DNA of 64,000 bases, from contig NZ_CP110636.1 in assembly GCF_026153355.1 (NCBI RefSeq), positions 868,001 to 932,000 on the forward strand, in the 5' to 3' direction. Numbering within the stretch: the stretch's first letter is position 1; every line of letters begins with the position of its first letter. Under the pieces are notes generated by a model that was not told where the DNA came from, did no database searches, and was given only the letters and a program-made list of their open reading frames with translations. Positions 60,217 to 64,000 of this stretch are shown piece after piece. The position numbers and the translations under genes were made by a program. The DNA comes from Streptomyces endophytica (lineage in GTDB: Bacteria > Actinomycetota > Actinomycetes > Streptomycetales > Streptomycetaceae).

Positions 60217-62682
60217 GTGACGGAGCATCCCACCTCCCACGAATCGCGGCGGTCGGCCCCGACCGCCGCGCCCTCGGCGTCCCCTGCGCGGGGCCGGGCC
60301 GGACGCCGCCGCTGGGCGCCGTCCCGGACCCGCGCGGCGCCCTGCAGCGCCCCGCCACGGCCGGCTTCGTCCCGGCGGGGCCGCCGGCCGGCCGGGCCGA
60401 CCGCGAGCCGCCCGCGGACCACGGCGCGGCCCGGGACGACGCGGCGATTCCGTACGGGGAGGCGTACGGGGACACCTTCGGCGGCGCGGGCGCGTACCGT
60501 GGCGCGAGCAGGTACAGCGGCGCGAACGCCTATGGCGGCGCGGACACTTACGGCGGCGACCCCTGGGGCGCCGACTCATACGGGGAGGTGGCCATGCCGG
60601 CGAGCGGGCGGCCGGGCGCGCACCGGACGGGGAGCGCGAGACGGCCCCGGCGCGGCGGCGGGTGGCACAGGGCGCGGTGGGCCGCGCGGGCACGCCGGAT
60701 CCGGGCGAGGAGCCGCACCGCGGGAGCGTACGCGGCCCGGCGGCGAGGGCATCGGGCGGCCGCGGGACGGCGGCGCCGGACGGTCCCGGCCACGCGGCGG
60801 GGAGGCCGGCGGGGCGGTGCCCGGCCGGGCGCCGGCCGGGGAGGCGACCGGTGCGCAGGTGCCGGCGCCGGCCGGGCCGCCGTCGGGTCCGCCGCCCGCT
60901 CCGCTGCCGCCCGCCGGCCCGGCGCGCTCGGCGCATCCGGGCGAGAGCGGTGAGGTCGCGGCGGCCCGGCAGGCGGGCGGTGACCGGCTGCGGTTCATCG
61001 GTGCGGCGACCCGGCGGATCGCCCGCGGCATCGACCTCGACGAGATCGTGCTGGGGCTGTGCCGGGCGACGGTGCCGACCTTCGCCGACGCGATCCTGGT
61101 GTATCTGCGCGATCCGCTGCCGGTGGGCGACGAGCGGCCCACCGGGCCGGTGGTGCTGCGGCTGCGGCGCACCGACCGGATCCCGGAGGAGCCGGACACC
61201 AACGGCGGGCGGCTGCCGGTGCTGCCCGCGCAGCCCGATCTGGGCCGGCGATGGGCGGCAGCGCCGCGGAGCTGGCCGAGGTGCGGCCCGGCGGTCCGCT
61301 GGCGGAGGTACTGCGGGGCGTGCGGCCGCTGTTCGGCGAGGCGCAGGCGGCCCGGACCGCGCTGCCCGAGCTGCTGGGGCCCGATCCGCGGCTGCCCGGC
61401 GGCCACCGGTGATCCTGGCGCCGCTGCGCGGCCGGCGGCGGGTGATCGGTGCGGCGGTGTTCCTGCGCCGGCCCGACCGGCCGGCGTTCGAGCCGGACGA
61501 TCTGCTGGTGGCGGCGCAGTTGGCGACGCACACCGCGCTGGGCGTCGACAAGGCGGTGCTGTACGGCCGGGAGGCGTACATCGCCGACGCGCTGCAGCGC
61601 ACGATGCTGCCGGACTCGCTGCCGCAGCCGACCGGGGTGCGGCTGGCCAGCCGCTATCTGCCGGCCGCGGAGACGGCCCGGGTCGGCGGTGACTGGTACG
61701 ACGCGATCCCGCTGCCGGGCAGCCGGGTGGCGCTGGTGGTCGGTGACGTCATGGGGCATTCGATGACCTCGGCGGCGATCATGGGCCAACTGCGCGCCAC
61801 CGCGCAGACCCTGGCCGGTCTCGACCTGCCGCCGCAGGAGGTGCTGCACCACCTCGACGAGCAGGCCCAGCGGCTCGGTTCGGACCGGATGGCGACGTGC
61901 CTGTACGCGGTGTACGACCCGGTCGCGCACCGGATCACGATCGCCAACGCGGGCCATCCGCCGCCGCTGATGCTGCACCGCGGCGGCGCGGAGGTGCTGC
62001 GGGTGCCGCCGGGCGCGCCGATCGGTGTCGGCGGGGTGGACTTCGAGGCGGTGGAGCTGGACGCGCCGGCGGGGCCACGCTCGTGCTGTACACCGACGGT
62101 CTGGTGGAGTCGCGGATCCGGGACGTGTGGACCGGAATCGAGCAGCTGCGGGAGCGGCTGGCGGAGACGGCCCGGCTGACGGGCCCGCATCCGCCGCCGC
62201 TGGAGCCGCTGTGCGACGAGGTGCTGGACATGCTCGGGCCGGGCGACCGGGACGACGACATCGCGCTGCTGGCGGCCCGGTTCGACGGGATCGCGCCGAG
62301 CGACGTCGCGTACTGGTACCTGGACCCGAAGGCGCAGACCGCCGGGCAGGCCCGCCGGCTGGCCCGCCGGGCGCTGGCGCGCTGGGGTCTGGACGACCTC
62401 ACCGATCAGCTGGAGCTGCTGGTCAGTGAGGTGGTGACGAACGCGGTGCGGTACGCCGAGCGGCCGATCACGCTGCGGCTGCTGCGCACGGACGTGCTGC
62501 GCTGCGAGGTCGGGGACGACGTGCCGCAGTTGCCGCGGCTGCGGCAGGCCCGGCCGTCGGACGAGGGCGGGGGGGCTCTACCTCGTCAACCGGATGGCCC
62601 GGCGCTGGGGCGCGACCCGGCTGAGCATGGGCAAGGTGGTCTGGTTCGAGCTGACCATGCCGCCGGGACACCGCGCCGCTGA
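60217..62682 (+). CDS. SpoIIE (PP2C) phosphatase with GAF and ATPase domains, frame broken at least six times
   Basis: ATG at 60217 (MTEHPTSHESRRSAP). The N-terminal 200 or so residues are low-complexity. One frame there, 60455-60590, encodes a Tyr/Gly-rich stretch (YGEAYGDTFGGAGAY). The conserved part reads DRLRFIGAATRRIARGIDLD and GLCRATVPTFADA (GAF-like). After breaks near 61247 and 61400 come IADALQRTMLPDSLP, GGDWYDAIPL and VGDVMGHSM (SpoIIE). After a break near 62072 comes LVLYTDGLVESR, then an HATPase domain (SEVVTNAVRYAE). Near 62567 and 62665 further breaks precede GLYLVNRMARRWGAT and the stop. It should act in partner switching, like the phosphatase at 30.5-33.1 kb. Confidence 0.82.
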
Positions 62683-62713
62683 GAGCCCGGCCCGCGGGCT
62701 CCGGCCCGTACGG

Positions 62714-62757
62714 CAACACCGCGGCCCCCGCCGGATCCGGCGGGGGCCGCGGTGTTG
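62714..62757. terminator. Bidirectional terminator, 44-base perfect palindrome
   Basis: Each 22-base arm is exactly complementary (beginning CAACACCGCGGCCCC, centre CCGGATCCGG). It lies between the SpoIIE phosphatase gene and the convergent penicillin-binding protein gene. Confidence 0.88.
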
Positions 62758-62780
62758 TCGTTCCGGACCGCTGCCCAGCG

Positions 62781-64000
62781 TCAGTTGAAGCCGGGCAGGC
62801 TGTTGGCGCCCTTGGTGCCGCCGTTGTCGTTGCCGGTGGTGCCGCCGTCGGCGCCGCTGGTGGTGCCGCTGGTGTCACCGCCGTCCACGCCGCCGTCCGG
62901 CGGGGAGGCCGTGTCGCTCGGGGTGGTCGGGCTGCTCGGGCGGCCGCTCGGGTGTGCGACGGCCGGCCGGACGGGGACGACGGGGTGCCGCTGGGCGTGC
63001 TGCTCGGGGTGCCGGTCGGCGACGGGGTCGTCGACGGGGTGGCGGTCGGCGTCGGGCTGGTGGTCGGCGGGATCGCGGCGCCCATGTCCGTCTCCAGGTC
63101 GAAGTCGCCGCCGGTGTTGCCGCCGAGCGCGTTCTGGGTGTAGTCCGCCCACACCTTGGCCGGGTAGCCGCCGCCGTTGACCCGGCCGCCGCCACCGGTG
63201 CCCTTGAGGGTCACCTGGGCACCGCCCTTGGGCGACTCGCCGAACATGCCGACCGCGGTGACCAGCTTGGGCGTGTAGCCCACGAACCACGCCGACTTGT
63301 TGTCGTCGGAGGTACCGGTCTTGCCGGCCGCCTGGTAGGCGGTGTTCTTGACGGACTCCGAGGCGGTGCCGTCGTTGACCACGCCGGTGAGGACGGAGGT
63401 CAGGGTGTCGGCGGTCCGGCGGCTGAGGACGTCCGGGCCGATCGGGTCCTTCAGCGGCAGATCGTTGTCCACGCCGTTGACGGTGTGCACGGCCTTGGTC
63501 ACCACCGCGGGCGTGACCTTCTTGCCGTGGTTGTCGAACGTGGCGTACGCGCCGGCCATCTGGAGCGGGCTGGCGCCCATGGTGCCCAGGGTCATGGCCG
63601 GCTTGACGTCCATCTTGGAGCCGTCCATGCCGAGGCTGACCGCGGTCTTCTTCACGTTGTCCAGGCCGACGTCCGCGCCCATCTGTGCGAAGACCGAGTT
63701 GACGGAGTTGTTGGTGGCCGTCTGGACGGTGATCTTGTCGTAGTTGCGCTCGTCCTCGTTGGGCGGCGCGAAGGGGATGGTGCCGCCGACGACCGGACGG
63801 CGGTTGCGGCCGTCGTAGATCGTGTTCGGGGTGATCGGCACGCCGTCATGCGTGGTCGCGTTGTGCTCCATCGCCGAGGCGAGGATCAGCGGCTTGAACG
63901 TGGAGGCCGGCTGGTAGTCGGAGCGGGTCGCGTTGTTGGTGTAGTGCTTGGGATAGCCCGCACCGCCGTACATCGCCACGACGTGCCCGGTCTTCGGGTC
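62781..64000 (-). CDS. Class A penicillin-binding protein, C-terminal part, frame broken once (runs off window)
   Basis: About 406 residues of the transpeptidase half and tail are visible; the glycosyltransferase half lies beyond 64000. Active-site motifs are present: SxxK in ASTFKPL, SxN in NNSVNSVF, and KTG in AAGKTGTSDDN. After DLETDMGAAIPP a Ser/Thr/Pro-rich tail begins. The frame is lost near 62965, and the restored frame reads HPSGRPSSPTTPSD and ends GANSLPGFN. It cross-links peptidoglycan outside the cell. The Ser/Thr/Pro tail with a Gly/Asn-rich end is typical of actinomycete PBPs. Confidence 0.9.

Overview
This window is chromosomal DNA from a Streptomyces-type actinomycete. The GC content is very high, GTG and TTG starts are common, genes are dense, and many promoters sit so close to the start codon that the mRNA is probably leaderless. 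Mycothiol synthesis (mshB), a WhiB-like protein, a rare TTA codon and BldK-type oligopeptide transporters all fit. From memory the gene order resembles, in descending order, the S. coelicolor core block from about SCO5126 to SCO5039. That comparison was not run.

Layout. 1-6.7 kb: a disordered protein of unknown role (partial), a DUF6113 membrane protein translationally coupled to mshB, a 64-residue membrane protein, an S9 peptidase and a multi-span membrane protein. 7.2-19.5 kb: two complete oligopeptide ABC transporters facing each other, permease-SBP-permease-ATPase-ATPase on the plus strand (the bldKABCDE order) and SBP-permease-permease-ATPase-ATPase on the minus strand, with a broken MerR-type gene between their 3' ends. 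19.8-24.3 kb: typA/bipA and a third, unusually long family-5 binding protein. 24.7-28.8 kb: a conserved small protein and a three-gene succinate dehydrogenase of the mycobacterial Sdh1 type. 29-34.7 kb: a Tat-signal amidohydrolase, a PAS-GAF-SpoIIE phosphatase with a histidine-kinase-like ATPase tail, a stand-alone ATPase of the anti-sigma type, a Nudix enzyme and a small SPOR protein. 35-43.3 kb: amino acid permease, GntR regulator, PIG-L deacetylase, alpha/beta hydrolase, another small ATPase, and an IclR-glpK pair. 43.5-53.4 kb: ychF, DUF6542 protein, ppgK, ispH, a second amino acid permease, xseA-xseB, malonic semialdehyde reductase-like protein, DUF4245 protein and glpX. 53.5-64 kb: a WhiB-like gene, a DUF1707 protein, class I and class II fumarases, a DUF402 protein, a methyltransferase, a second SpoIIE phosphatase/ATPase, and the C-terminal part of a class A penicillin-binding protein.

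How the parts fit. Central metabolism is well represented: succinate dehydrogenase and two fumarases for the TCA cycle, GlpX for gluconeogenesis, polyphosphate glucokinase, glycerol kinase, IspH. Peptide import and breakdown dominates the left third. Regulation by partner switching (two SpoIIE phosphatases, two small ATPases) recurs on the right.

Quality warning. At least twelve genes, including the normally essential ispH, are split by one-base frame changes that mostly look like lost bases in C or G runs. The simplest reading is sequencing or assembly error, not pseudogenes. Such genes are given here as one span with the break noted. No tRNA, rRNA, CRISPR array, insertion sequence or prophage was seen.
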